This document shows positions 1-60,993 of a DNA stretch of 64,000 bases, in pieces (the stretch's first letter is position 1; each line of letters opens with the position of its first letter). Where the stretch lies: assembly GCA_035222895.1 (NCBI GenBank), contig JAVYIG010001584.1:186001-250000 (forward strand), in the 5' to 3' direction. Source of the stretch: Strongylocentrotus droebachiensis. Taxonomy: Eukaryota; Echinodermata; Echinoidea; Camarodonta; Strongylocentrotidae. The translations under genes were made by a program, and so were the position numbers. The notes below the pieces were generated by a model, which worked only from the letters and a program-made list of their open reading frames with translations, searched no databases and was not told the origin of the DNA.

Positions 1-551
1 AGCATTCAGGTAAAATCAACACATCGAACCATAAATCACTGACTTAGTGTACATGGATCGACAAACCACTCAAACTATCCCAAGTACAGTTACTACCACA
101 TGAGGGCAGCAAACATGTTTAAATAGAAGGTATGTGCAGTTTGTCACCAATAAATTGTTTACATCCAGCACAACCTATGGGAAATAAACTGAAGTCCAAC
201 ATATTATGCAAAGTCCGGAAAGTAATCATTATGAAATTTCTGAATTTCAGAATGTCTGAATATATCTTACTTTCATTGAGTTGATACACATGTAATAAGT
301 CCAGGGAGAAACACGTCTTATTGATTTTGATCAGCATCTCATGTACGGTACATGATAAATACATTTACCTTCCAAATCAGAGAAGTAAAAACAGACATGA
401 GAGTTACATAAAAACCCCTCTACTAGTAGTATATCGTTTATTAGCATTATTAACATTAATAATTATGTACATTTTAATGTTTGGCACATTTCTACTGTTC
501 ACATAGTCCTCAACACATAGTATACTGCAAACAGTGACATGGTTGTTCAAC

Positions 552-809
552 ATATCGAGGGTTCAGTGACACAAAGACATAACTCATATTTTGCCAAAAC
601 GAGTATTTCATACCAAAATGTTCAGAAAAATGTGGGCTTTCCAGGAAACACAAAGACTTAACTCCATCCAACACCCTATTGAAGTCAATGGCTAGCAAAA
701 CATAGACTTATTAACTCCTTAAGGCCCAAGTGCTCAGTGACACATAAACCACTTTTTCTCAAAATGGCCAAAATGGAGTTACGTCTTTGTGTCACTGATC
801 CCTCGATAT
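552..809. mobile_element. MITE with TIR GAGGG(T/A)TCAGTGACACA, copy 1
   Basis: The ends are inverted copies: ATATCGAGG at 552-560 mirrors CCTCGATAT at 801-809, and homology continues through TCAGTGACACAAAGAC. The interior is AT-rich without a gene. A second copy lies at 59348-59592. The ORF inside is only conserved MITE sequence read as protein. Confidence 0.75.
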
Positions 810-839
810 ATGCTCCAACGACAATTGCTCCATGTCAAT

Positions 840-1129
840 TTTGGAAACTTAATCACTAACCTAACCAAATTCTCAACGTCAATTCTTGACCGCACGCACA
901 CTATACCTAAATCTAACCCTAATCCTAAACTTTACCTAACACCCAATTGCTACCCTAAACCTGACCCTATAGCTTTGAGGAAATGTAGGGTGGAGCAATA
1001 GTCTCAAGGGCATCAATCTCCTTGCACCACAGACACCAAGTAGTCTGCAGGCACAGACCCTGGTCAGTCGTAAAGCATACCAGAGGGTCTGAGACAGGAG
1101 ACTATAATCTATAATCAATAGGCCCTGCA
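840..1129. other. No gene: degenerate CCTAA-rich stretch and unassigned sequence
   Basis: From 895 to 970 there are irregular CCTAA, ACCCTAA and CCTAAAC words resembling a decayed interstitial telomere-type repeat. It is too irregular to call. The rest shows no coding signal. Confidence 0.35.
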
Positions 1130-1269
1130 CTGTAATATGAGCGTTGGTAAAATGACGCCTGGCTGGGATGCTCCCCAGGGAGTGGAGAATGTGCATACAT
1201 TGTGTGCGGGGAATCTTAAATCCGATGACCGGGGTAATAATATATCTGTGAAAGCGCTTAGAGACAATG

Positions 1270-1916
1270 AGTGATTTCAAGTTGGGTGTTTAGGGCTGGT
1301 GTTAGTGTTTAATAAACACTAACACCAGCCCTAAACATCGAAATGGATAATCAGCTGGTGTAAAGGCTTTGACCTCTGAATATCGTCAACTTCCGGTAGG
1401 TAGTGTTATCAAATTTGCAAAATTGTCATCTGCTGAGCCGACCTTTGTGGCTGGTGTTAATAATTTACGTACAAATGTCCTATTCACTTACACTAGCCCC
1501 TAGGAATTGAACAAATGTTGATATCCTTCCAGTTCAGTGTTAGTGTTGTACCCACACAGCAGTCAATGCACGAACGAAGCTAATTTATTGTCTAACGATC
1601 AAATAAAAACATGTGAAACAGGTCCTTTACTATGTGATTCATATATTCTTTTATGTAGAATGAGTTATTTTAAAAGACCAGAGAAATGATTGTAAATTCA
1701 TTTTGTGCTTTTCATGATATCTTTAGTTTTGATGAACTATTTTTAAATCATCGTCGTGAAATCAAGTCTGTGTGGCGATGTCACAGTGGTGTTAAGCTAT
1801 CGATATTGATATCAGTATCAGGCTCTTAATTTCATCATCAAATATTTGGCTCGATTTAAGAGCTCTTGACTGCTCTAAACACTAACACTAACACTAACAC
1901 CCAAATTGAAATCACT
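1270..1916. mobile_element. Nested element with inverted ends AGTGATTTCAA(G/T)TTGGGTGTT
   Basis: The left end at 1270 and right end at 1916 are inverted copies. The termini carry GTGTTA hexamers, repeated at 1876-1903. The left end continues into a perfect palindrome (1288-1336). No coding sequence. The family is not recognised. Confidence 0.6.
1288..1336. repeat. Perfect 23-bp-arm palindrome
   Basis: GTTTAGGGCTGGTGTTAGTG and three more bases (1288-1310) are mirrored by 1314-1336 around a 3-nt centre. Confidence 0.9.
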
Positions 1917-2074
1917 TATTGCTGATATATAAAGCGCTACATAAAAGCGGGATATCATTATTACTGTAGCTGCTTCGGCCCAGTAGAAGCTGTGTTAGTC
2001 TTCACTCCATACCCGATAGCTGCTGTAATAAATTGTCAAATTCTTGCAGACTAGGTATGACTGAATACAAGGCT

Positions 2075-17317
<15,243 letters not shown>

Positions 17318-17501
17318 TCTAAGCCTAGGAATTGGCAAAATTGGTATGTATTCGGCTTATCTCTTGATTTGGTCTAATTTACTTGCTCTGATCATCCCTT
17401 CGACCGGTCTAAAACACCTCTAAGAAATCCAGTGCAGTCAATATTTACATTATAAATGTTTGTAATTATACATCGCAGATGGCGCTAGAGATAAAAGCAA
17501 A
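17318..17501. promoter_or_regulatory. Shared divergent promoter of TRIM23 and TRAPPC13
   Basis: Only 184 bp separate the two opposed start codons, so both 5' UTRs and the core promoter must lie here or overlap the first exons. An AT-rich TATA-like stretch sits near 17446-17455. A GCAGATGGCGCT motif near 17475-17486 resembles YY1 or CTCF core sites. The two genes are head to head in human as well, as I recall. The interval is seen directly; factor binding is inference. Confidence 0.75.

Positions 17502-17514
<13 letters not shown>
17479..17514 (+). other. Short upstream ORF overlapping the TRAPPC13 start
   Basis: An ATG at 17479 opens an 11-codon frame ending in TGA at 17512-17514. It overlaps the TRAPPC13 ATG (17502) in another frame. 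Its context is weaker (C at -3) than that of the main start (A at -3, G at +4). It would matter only if transcription begins upstream of 17479, which is not known. Confidence 0.4.
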
Positions 17515-36136
<18,622 letters not shown>

Positions 36137-36561
36137 TTAGTACTCACAACAACGGACTGTATTTATTTTGTAAAGATAGAAACCATGTATGACCCTTTTG
36201 TGAAAAATGGCAGCCATGTTGGGATTATAACTCGTTGTATCTTCATCACGCAGTCTTGTTAAAATTTGTTCGGAATCTTGGCAGATGTTGCAGAAGTACA
36301 CACCGGAGTCTTCACATGCTTTCACAGCAACCCAGTTGACTTCTAGGTGAAAATTAGTGAAATGTATGAGATAAAAGCAATCGGAGTGGCTCAAGAGTCT
36401 GCTTTTAAAAGTTTCCAGTTTGTGCAATCATTTGAACACTAGCTCCCATCCCCTGCTTTACGAGAACCAGATGTTATTTGTATCACTCATATCCTGTGAG
36501 CCATAACTTTATTTGGTCCCAATGCTAATTAATGGAGAAAGACCTTAGGCAATTCTCAGTA

Positions 36562-36860
36562 CAGTGGCGGATCCAGGAAGGGGGGCCCCTCCCCTGGGGA
36601 AAAAACAGGTAAAAACATGTTAATTTTACCTTTATTTGTATAATAAAGAAAGAGGCCTCCATCCCCTGGTGCTCAAAGGGGGGGGGGGGGGTGCAATATT
36701 CAAATTTGGGGGGCAAAAACAATTAAAAAATTAGTGCTCCTTATCCTTATTTGTATATATAAAAAAAAGACGGGCTCCCTCCCCTGGTGCTCAAGGGAGG
36801 GGGGGGGGGGTGCAATATTCAAATTTTGGAGGGGAAAAAAAATTAGTGTTCCTTATCATT
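36562..36860. mobile_element. CAGTGGCGGATCCAGG element with duplicated core
   Basis: The terminus CAGTGGCGGATCCAGG is followed by two copies (about 36640-36735, 36752-36850) of a block with CCCCTGGTGCTCAAGG and a G run. A matching far end was not found. Downstream of the TRAPPC13 stop. Confidence 0.55.
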
Positions 36861-37129
36861 GTGGTTGGATTAGCATGTATGTACCTGTAAAAAGGGGACT
36901 GGCTAGAATGCTCCCCAGGGAATGGAGAATGTGCACTGTAATCTGCAGGATAGTTCTGGAATCCTTTGTCTGGTCTGTATGCGCTTTGGTCAGTTAATGG
37001 TACAGCACTACATTATATAACTGATACTATTATTACGTAGGCAATTTGTAATTATTGTAATCTTGGAAGATATAAGTTCCATTCCGTTTGTGTTGAATTG
37101 CCTGGAGATGTCCTAAATATCTCCAACCA

Positions 37130-37425
37130 AAGACCTTAGAACATAAGAGGTGTCGTGATTGAGGGGATACGTCACCGGACTGTGGATCACAAGGTCGGCG
37201 GTTTGAGTCCAGCCGTGGCACTATTTGGCAAGACATTAATCTACATTTGCCACCCTCGACCCAGGTGATGAAATGGGTACCTGGCAGAATTAATTCTTTG
37301 AAATGCTAGAGTGCTGTAATTGCAGCCATTCTATAAAGCCAGGTTAATAAATGTGGAGCGCCAGGAGTGTCAAGTCTGACAGATATGAGTGCTATTCAAG
37401 AACCCATTATTATTATTATTATTAT
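37130..37425 (+). mobile_element. tRNA-derived SINE
   Basis: A box A-like region is followed by a box B-like GGTTTGAGTCC (about 37200-37210). The body contains GGCAAGACATTAATCTACAT and CACCCTCGACCCAGGTG, and the tail is an ATT repeat. The copy at 49505-49730 has the same order. Confidence 0.75.
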
Positions 37426-38700
37426 GATATGCATCAACATTTCGTAAACGTCTTAGAATACTGAAGTATACCACGTATTCACTGTAATATGTTATGAGAT
37501 ATATATGAAGCGTATTACACTTACGTCATTAAAACAAGGAAAACACTGGTGTGCCGCGTCATACCTGAATGAGGCCTTGGGCATTGGATCTCAGTCAAAT
37601 GTGTGCATATATTCGTCACATGTTCTTTTACAATATGTTGACACTGTCAACACTCTTTAAAATGTAAACTGTAACCCTAGTTGAGAAAGTATACACAATA
37701 CCGATAGTTATCACGGAACATTCTGTGGTCAGCATTGTACACTTGTGCTGCAAAACCAATTAACTTTTGTAAAAAATATAACTTTTTTAAATTGTTGACA
37801 ACACCTATTTCCGCAGCATGAAACTTTCATAATTTGCTAGTATTATAGGTTATAATTATTTTGTATCATTGAACTGTTTTTTAACCTGTAACACTAGTTT
37901 CATTTAATTAATGATTTAAATGATCTTGTAATCATGGAATGATATGAACCAATTATATGTCATTAAAACTATATAATGTATGAAATATTGTTGTGTTCTG
38001 TTTTGAAGTAATACATGTACACATACTTGAAATATATGTTGACTGAGAAGTCAGTTTGACACAGGCAAAAAATACACACAAAAAAAAATGCCCAAAAGAG
38101 CCCCCGAAAGTCATAAAAGAGCACCCCAAAATGTGCATAGAGTTCAATGCAAAACAAATTAAAGAGTGTTATTTTCATGCAAGCAGGCGTGAAAAGTAGC
38201 CTTTGAAATATTTGTTCCTCTGGTTTGACATACCGTGGACCCTTGTTATAATGAACACTGATATATATATATAACAAAATCTCATTATAACAAGATAATG
38301 CCATTTATGTTTTTTGAGCACTCATTTAACCAGGTACTTTCACCCCAAGGAGTGCATTAATTGTTAATGACGCTATTTGAAGGAAGAAAAAATGTAGGAG
38401 TTCAGTCAAAAGCAATATTTAAAGAATTGTTCCCCATAAAAGAGCTTTGAAAAGGGTTGAATGCAAAAAGAAATTTAAAATTACTATTGAAGGAAAAACC
38501 CATTTCTGCAGTTTAGAAAAAAAAGGAATGAAACGAGGAAGGAAAGACGGAAAGAAATATTATTTATTGAAATTAGATGTAGAGTAAGTGAAAAGAATGA
38601 ATGAATAAAAGGAAGAAAGAAAAAAAGAGGGATAGAATGAATAAATAGATAGAGGATCAGGCAAAAGGGAGAGAGAAGGTGAGAATGCAAGACAAAATCA
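37426..38700. other. Spacer between TRAPPC13 and LRRC40: no gene seen
   Basis: AT-rich. An ATTAAA word near 37962 could serve a TRAPPC13 transcript, but this is unproven. A GAAAGAAAG-rich block spans about 38510-38740. Short frames here show no family resemblance. Confidence 0.5.
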
Positions 38701-38749
38701 AAGGAAAGAAAGAAACGAAGGAAGGATCGGGAAAGAGCTAAGAACACTC

Positions 38750-38988
38750 ATTCACTTTCTCTCTCGTGACCACGCCCCCTTTTCACCATATTCCACAAAA
38801 TTCCAATGAAGTCTCATTCGCCCAGGTCCTGCTATAACCTTCCCGATCTAGGTACCCCTACCGTTCGGGGTGACTCACGCCTCCACGTCATATACACACA
38901 CGGTGCATATATTGCGTAACAATCAATCATGCACCTCATTTCAAAGTTGGTGCTGAGCTGAGTGCCGACACTGACAGTGACAGTTAAA
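38750..38988 (+). promoter_or_regulatory. Probable LRRC40 promoter and 5' UTR
   Basis: The 240 bp before the ATG are less AT-rich and contain a GC-box-like CCACGCCCCC, an AP-1-like TGACTCA near 38871 and a CRE-like ACGTCA near 38885. Position supports a promoter; motif function is inference. Confidence 0.5.
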
Positions 38989-55550
<16,562 letters not shown>

Positions 55551-57700
55551 CAAGCCCTCGCCCCGTCAGGAATAATCTTTTGTAATGCATGTAAAGACCG
55601 TTTATCATCTCTTCATCTCATTGATTGTATTCTCTTCTGTTGTTTCTTACACTTTCCCTTTACATATTACATTTCTTTCTTTTCCTGTCATATTTTCCCT
55701 TTTTTTTGTTTTTCTTCTTCAAATATTCTGCAGTATTGTGAAACATCCCATTTTGATTCTTGACAAACTCCTCTTGCCTATTATATTGACACTTTCTTAC
55801 TCTTCTACTTTTGAATGTTGGGCACAAAAAGTTCATGTATATGTTACACCTAGTTATAAATCCCTTACAGTGCCATATGCAATTTCAAATGCCCTGACCA
55901 TTTGACAGTGCATCAAATGTGTTTTGGGCATAAAAAAGCTTTACTTTCTTTTGAAAAATTAAAATGGCTTTATAAATAGTGAAATCATGGTATCTTGGAA
56001 CTATATTTTATCAATATAAACGATACAAAAGTGCTACTTTTATGATTGAAATTATCTTGTGAAATGTTATTGTTGATACGTGTTTAAAATGTTGGTACCA
56101 CAATACGGGTTAAAGACTGCATTAAAAAAATAGCATCTTTCTGCTGCACGACCCTGCTGAGTGCCATATACCGTATGTTAGCTAGCTCTGCTTGTAATAA
56201 ATACATGTACTAGCATCTGTATTCTACTAATCGAGCTAAACCCTGAGTATTGACAAAGGAATTCTTAGACCTCGACTTTCTTTGTGAAACTCAGGCCAGC
56301 ATCGAGTTTAAAGTTGAGTAGAATACAGGTCTTGTTTCTCTTGGGTGAGGCAATATCTAATCATTATCATAGTACATTATATACTGTTATATTATAGTTG
56401 ACATAGCTTGTGTATAGTTATGTAAAGTGGTATTTTTGTTATAAGATGATTAAAACAGATTTCAATGAATAGATATAGATCCCCTTAATGTACAACATTT
56501 TTGTATCAAATATTTGAAATGCTTGTCTAAGTAGACACAGAATTGAATACCCATTTACGGTATACACAGAGTTTGGCCAACTTGGTGTCAGTTCTGTGCT
56601 TTAATACCCAAGAAAGCACTCCTTGCCATATTGTGCCCAACTCGAACCGGGTTGGCCAAACTCTCCCAATCAATACATCTTGTAAATTTATGTACTGATT
56701 CTTCTAAGGAAGTTTGAAAAATGACTGGAGAATGTATAGTGTATGTACATCTAATTTGATATTTATTTGTGAACAGTGATGAAAATTCATTATTTTGTCA
56801 CACATTTATGTTGTTCAGCATACAAAATTGAAAGTTGCACTGTGACATTTCTTTGTTTTTTCAGTTCATTATGTAAAGAACATTAATTTTCTCAATTGTT
56901 ACAGCACTTAATTGTGACATTCCACATCAAAGCAAACGAAGCTAAGTACTATGAATCTTCATTTCAAGTGAATTCCTTTACTTTTTTAAATGCTTAATTT
57001 GTACTTGTTATATTATGTTCCCAGTCATTTCCATAAGACAAAGACAGTGTAAATAATACATATTTTTCCTGTAATTTTTTTATTTTAAATCCCAGCTAGG
57101 CTCTAAATACCCTTTAAAGACATCAATCCACTTTTGCCACCCTGTACCCAGGTGTAGGCCTAGATGGATACCCATTATACTGGAACACTACATTATACTG
57201 GAACACTACATGTTTATAATTACTGGCTGCTTGAATACTAGAGTCACGGCAGGACAGACAGGAGCATGACTCAAGGAGGCACCATGTCGTCATTAGTAAT
57301 GATTATCTTTTCAATTTAATAATGTCATGAATGTGATAACGTGATTGCATGCTAGCGTTGTAAAATAATAGTACCTAAATAAATATGCAAAGATGTAGAT
57401 GACAACATGTTAACACTAGAATGACTTTTCCCCAAAATATGTGTACAATGTAATATAAGAATGTTATTTATATAAATCATGATTTGCAGTACTTCTCAAA
57501 TTGCTGTATTTATTTTCAACAAAATTAACAGTTGCTATTAACTATGCTTGGCATGCAGTACATTTTTCTTTGCAAGTACTTATAAATGCTTGTGTGTGAA
57601 ATGAATAAATTGCTTCTATCTAGTATGCAAACAATATCGCTTCCTTTTTTTTTTATTTAATAGAATTCATTTGACATGCCACTTTTCTTATAAAAAGAGA
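55551..57700. other. LRRC40 3' UTR region and convergent spacer: no gene seen
   Basis: AT-rich without coding signal. AATAAA near 56191 and 57602 are possible LRRC40 poly(A) signals. A SINE body remnant (CCACTTTTGCCACCCTGTACCCAGGTG) lies near 57125-57155. Confidence 0.45.
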
Positions 57701-57734
57701 AATTGTACATTTCAAACTACATCATTCATCTATT

Positions 57735-57870
57735 CTTTATTCTTTAGTGACCACCTGTTTAGAAAGACCACTCTTTTGTTTCCCTTGATAATGGTTTCTC
57801 ATTGAAACACGTACTATAAAGACCACTTTTCTCGCCTCTGGGCCCCTGTAGACAGGTTTCACTGTATTTT
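57735..57870. mobile_element. Relative of the AAACCTGTCTA foldback family
   Basis: GACCACCTGTTTAGAAAGACC to CCTGTAGACAGGTTTCACTGTA, with the internal TTTCCCTTGATAATGGTTTC shared in reverse with 35459-35618. Confidence 0.55.
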
Positions 57871-58916
57871 GGTCAATAATGGTAGATTTTTCAACAATGG
57901 TCGTAAAAAAAAAAAATCTTAGTATTTTTTATATAATAAACTTGTTTTATTACTATAGAGCACTATTCTGGGATGTTCCTTCCACACATGAAAATGTGTA
58001 CACAATGTAATGGAATCCTTGGAAAATGATCTCTAATACATTTATGCCATCCATATTGTTTTTCCAGACTGAAATATCAAATTAAAGGTACTTTTGTGAC
58101 TTTGCGATGCTCATAACACGGGATTGTTTTTTAATTTGGAATACTGTATCAAAATGCAATGGTGCTATGGAGCAGATCTTTGACCCCCCCTTGTAATAAG
58201 AAATATGTGTTTTCTTGATAATGCACAAGTCTCCTTCAAAATGGTAGTAAAAAAGGGGATTCCAATCCCTTTAAGATCACAGTGGTTGTTGTCTGCTGTG
58301 AACCAAACAGCCTTTGATTGATTTTAGGAAAGATGAATAATACAGAACACGAATTAAGTGCACTTTCAAGCATATGATAAGCACTTCTGGGTTCATAATA
58401 AATGTAAATCTTAGAGTAAGAGTAAAAAAAGATGATCATGCATTTATATGTGACATAAAAATCACTATACTCTCAAAATTAAGCTATATATGAAGAGTTT
58501 GATTCCAAAAGGAGCTAAATCAAGTTTTGATGAAAATTGATTTATTGATATCAGAACAATGTTCACTTAAGTACACGTCTTTCAACAAAATTATTTACCT
58601 AAATTTTGAGAGCAATTATAAAAGAATGCACCTTCGAATATCATTTTTCCATAGACGTCTGTACAAAATCTGGTAAACATTTTTTTTTTTCTCCGAAGTT
58701 TTCAAAATGAATTAGCTCCTTTTGGAATTAAACTGTTCATTTAATGACTTTTAATTTCCAACAGTTGAATATTTATCTGCTCAAAGCCAGAGACGCTTCA
58801 GCTCTACTACAGTAGTTGAACCTCTCTGGCTCTCGATAGACAAACTGTACTGTCACCAGAGATGGAAAGGATGTGAGATAGGAATAGACAAAGAAGAGGA
58901 AGTTATAATGTACTAG

Positions 58917-58985
58917 AGGAACCTGTCTACAAAGACCATTTTGTGCGTTTCCCTTCGGCGGTTGCTGTAGACAGGTTTGACTATA
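58917..58985. mobile_element. Short AAACCTGTCTA foldback
   Basis: AGGAACCTGTCTACAAAGACC mirrors GTAGACAGGTTTGACT around TTTGTGCGTTTCCC. Confidence 0.55.
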
Positions 58986-59077
58986 GGTCATCAAATTAAG
59001 TCGTATATATAATGACTTTGTTTTCAGCAGTTGAATACCGGTATATGTCTGCTTAAAGCCTGAGACTCGATCATCAG

Positions 59078-59222
59078 AGGGGTGTTTCACAAAACTTGTC
59101 ATTAGTGACAAATGACAGTCGATGTTATAAGCTACTGAAATCCTTGCTTCTGATTGGCTATCAGCAGATTTGTCACTTATTTTTTATCATTTGTCATTGA
59201 AAAAAGGCTTTGTGAAACACCC
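59078..59222. mobile_element. Foldback MITE with TIR GGGGTGTTTCACAAA
   Basis: GGGGTGTTTCACAAA mirrors TTTGTGAAACACCCC, with TTGTCA/TGACAAATG pairs inside. It breaks the second unit of the local duplication. Confidence 0.85.
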
Positions 59223-59347
59223 CCAGCTCTACTACAGTAGTTGAAACTCTCTGGCTCTCAATAGACGAACTGTACTGTAATGGTATCCCACCGCTGCTAC
59301 CAAAGATGGAAAGGATGTGAGATAGGAAAAGAAGAGGAAGTTGAGAA

Positions 59348-59592
59348 ATTGAGGGGTCAGTGACACAAAGACGTGACTCCATTTTGGCCAATTTGAGAAA
59401 AAGTGGTTTATATGTCACTGAGCACTTGGGCCTTAGGGAGTTATGTTTCACTAGCCATTGACTTAAATGGGGTGTTCGGTGGAGTTAAGTCTTTGTGTTT
59501 CCTGGAAAGCCCACATTTTTCTGAACATTTGATATCCCATGATCATTTTGGTAAAATAAGGAGTTGCGTCTTTGTGTCACTGAACCCTCAAT
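59348..59592. mobile_element. MITE with TIR GAGGG(T/A)TCAGTGACACA, copy 2
   Basis: ATTGAGGGG at the left mirrors CCCTCAAT at the right. The interior is shared with 552-809. Confidence 0.75.
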
Positions 59593-60152
59593 ATTAGTAT
59601 GTTTGAATTAGGAGTGCTGTATAACCTCATCTCATAACATTACATATTATTGCTTAAGGAGTCTGCACGGAAAACAGCATTGCCACTTCTCTTTTCAGGA
59701 ATATAAACATAAAGACACATTGTTTTATTTCTATTGACATTTTATTGGAATAAAACTTTCTTTAAACTCATAATTTGAAATAAAAGTAAAAATGTAAATT
59801 AATATGATACACAGTACAAGAACATGAAGATTACGCAGGCTTGACTAGTGGATATATCTGGCCATAAAATCTTCCAGCGATCCAAGTACGTTGATTGAAC
59901 CTGTGGAATACTGAGCCAGTCATGGCTTGTGGCAATATTTATACAAAATCCATTTAGTATCAATTATCAATCAAATAAATTTGTGTCTTTTTTATGCTCT
60001 GTATTTATTTGGGATTGTTTCATCAAGCCAATTTTGGCTTTCATGATTTCCCCACTTCATTTTCTCTTATATTGATAATTAACAAACATGTACAGGTATA
60101 TACTGGTACTTTTGATGTTTTTAAAAGAGAGTGAAATAAATGAAATGAAATG

Positions 60153-60185
<33 letters not shown>

Positions 60186-60993
60186 CTTTTAGTCCACTCC
60201 AAATTTTATTAAACCGAAAATGAAAATTCTTTTTGCCCAATTGATCGAAATTAATTAATTAATTAATTAATTAATGGAAAGTTTACTTCTCCATTGGTTG
60301 ACACGATTTTCAATAAAATGAGGAAAATCTATTGAAAAATCACATACCAATGTAAAATGGAACTGTTTTCAGCACTCAAATTTCCCTCTTTTTAGTGAAT
60401 CCAAAACCTAGGCTTCTATGTCTACACTTAAACTTTAGCTTCTCAGATGAGGTTTAATACTTTTTTAGGATTATATAACATCTTATTTCTGTAGATGAAT
60501 TCGGAAGAATGTCCAACACAGTGCACACACGCAAACATTGGTTGACCTTCAATGTCCATGCTATGATCTATGCGAAAACATATGAGTCCTTTTCCGGATA
60601 CTTGTCTGACATAGCAACACATGTACTGCAATGCCATGGAATGGACGACTTGCTATTGCTTGACAATATTAGCCTAATATATTGTTTATTTGGAGCCACA
60701 GTAGTGTTACCTTGTATCATTTTACATAGTTAATACACTTGTGGCTCCAAAGACAATTTAATCATTTTCATTTGCTCTTTAACCACACGGAAGGTCCATT
60801 GCGATGTAGATAACACCCAGACAACCGCAGTTATATCCATGAAGGTGAACCAATAACACCCCCGCATGTTGCCATTTCAAAATCAATATAAGGTCCCTCG
60901 GCTTAGGACCTTGTTGATTAGATCAAACTCTCACAAAGTTCCTTCAGAGTTCAGGAAAGTCCAGTTCTTTTCAAATGTTAGTCTAGGACTAGG
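59593..60993. other. CLPP 3' UTR region and simple repeats
   Basis: On the minus strand AATAAA words occur near 59725-59750 and 60000, candidates for CLPP poly(A) signals. (ATA)n at about 60155-60184 precedes CTTTTAGTCCACTCC; the same unit recurs at 63810-63900. (TTAA)n at 60251-60275. No other gene seen. Confidence 0.5.

Larger units (their letters stand above)
1130..1975 (+). mobile_element. SINE-like element split by a nested insertion
   Basis: Sequence from GGCTGGGATGCTCCCCAG (1153 onward) to about 1266 matches, in reverse, the copy near 61900-62045. The expected tail (AAGCGCTA...AAGCGG then ATT repeats) resumes only at 1925-1975. The material between, 1270-1916, is another element, so the SINE is the older insertion. 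Confidence 0.6.
58740..59345. repeat. Diverged duplication with a MITE in one copy only
   Basis: Unit 1 (about 58740-58915) and unit 2 (about 59010-59345) share CAACAGTTGAATA-like starts, AGCTCTACTACAGTAGTTGAA and GATGGAAAGGATGTGAGATAGG. Unit 2 is interrupted by the foldback at 59078-59222. Confidence 0.75.

Noticed and set aside
895..970. Telomeric repeat array
   Set aside because: CCTAA words are too irregular and spaced; likely low-complexity or decayed sequence.
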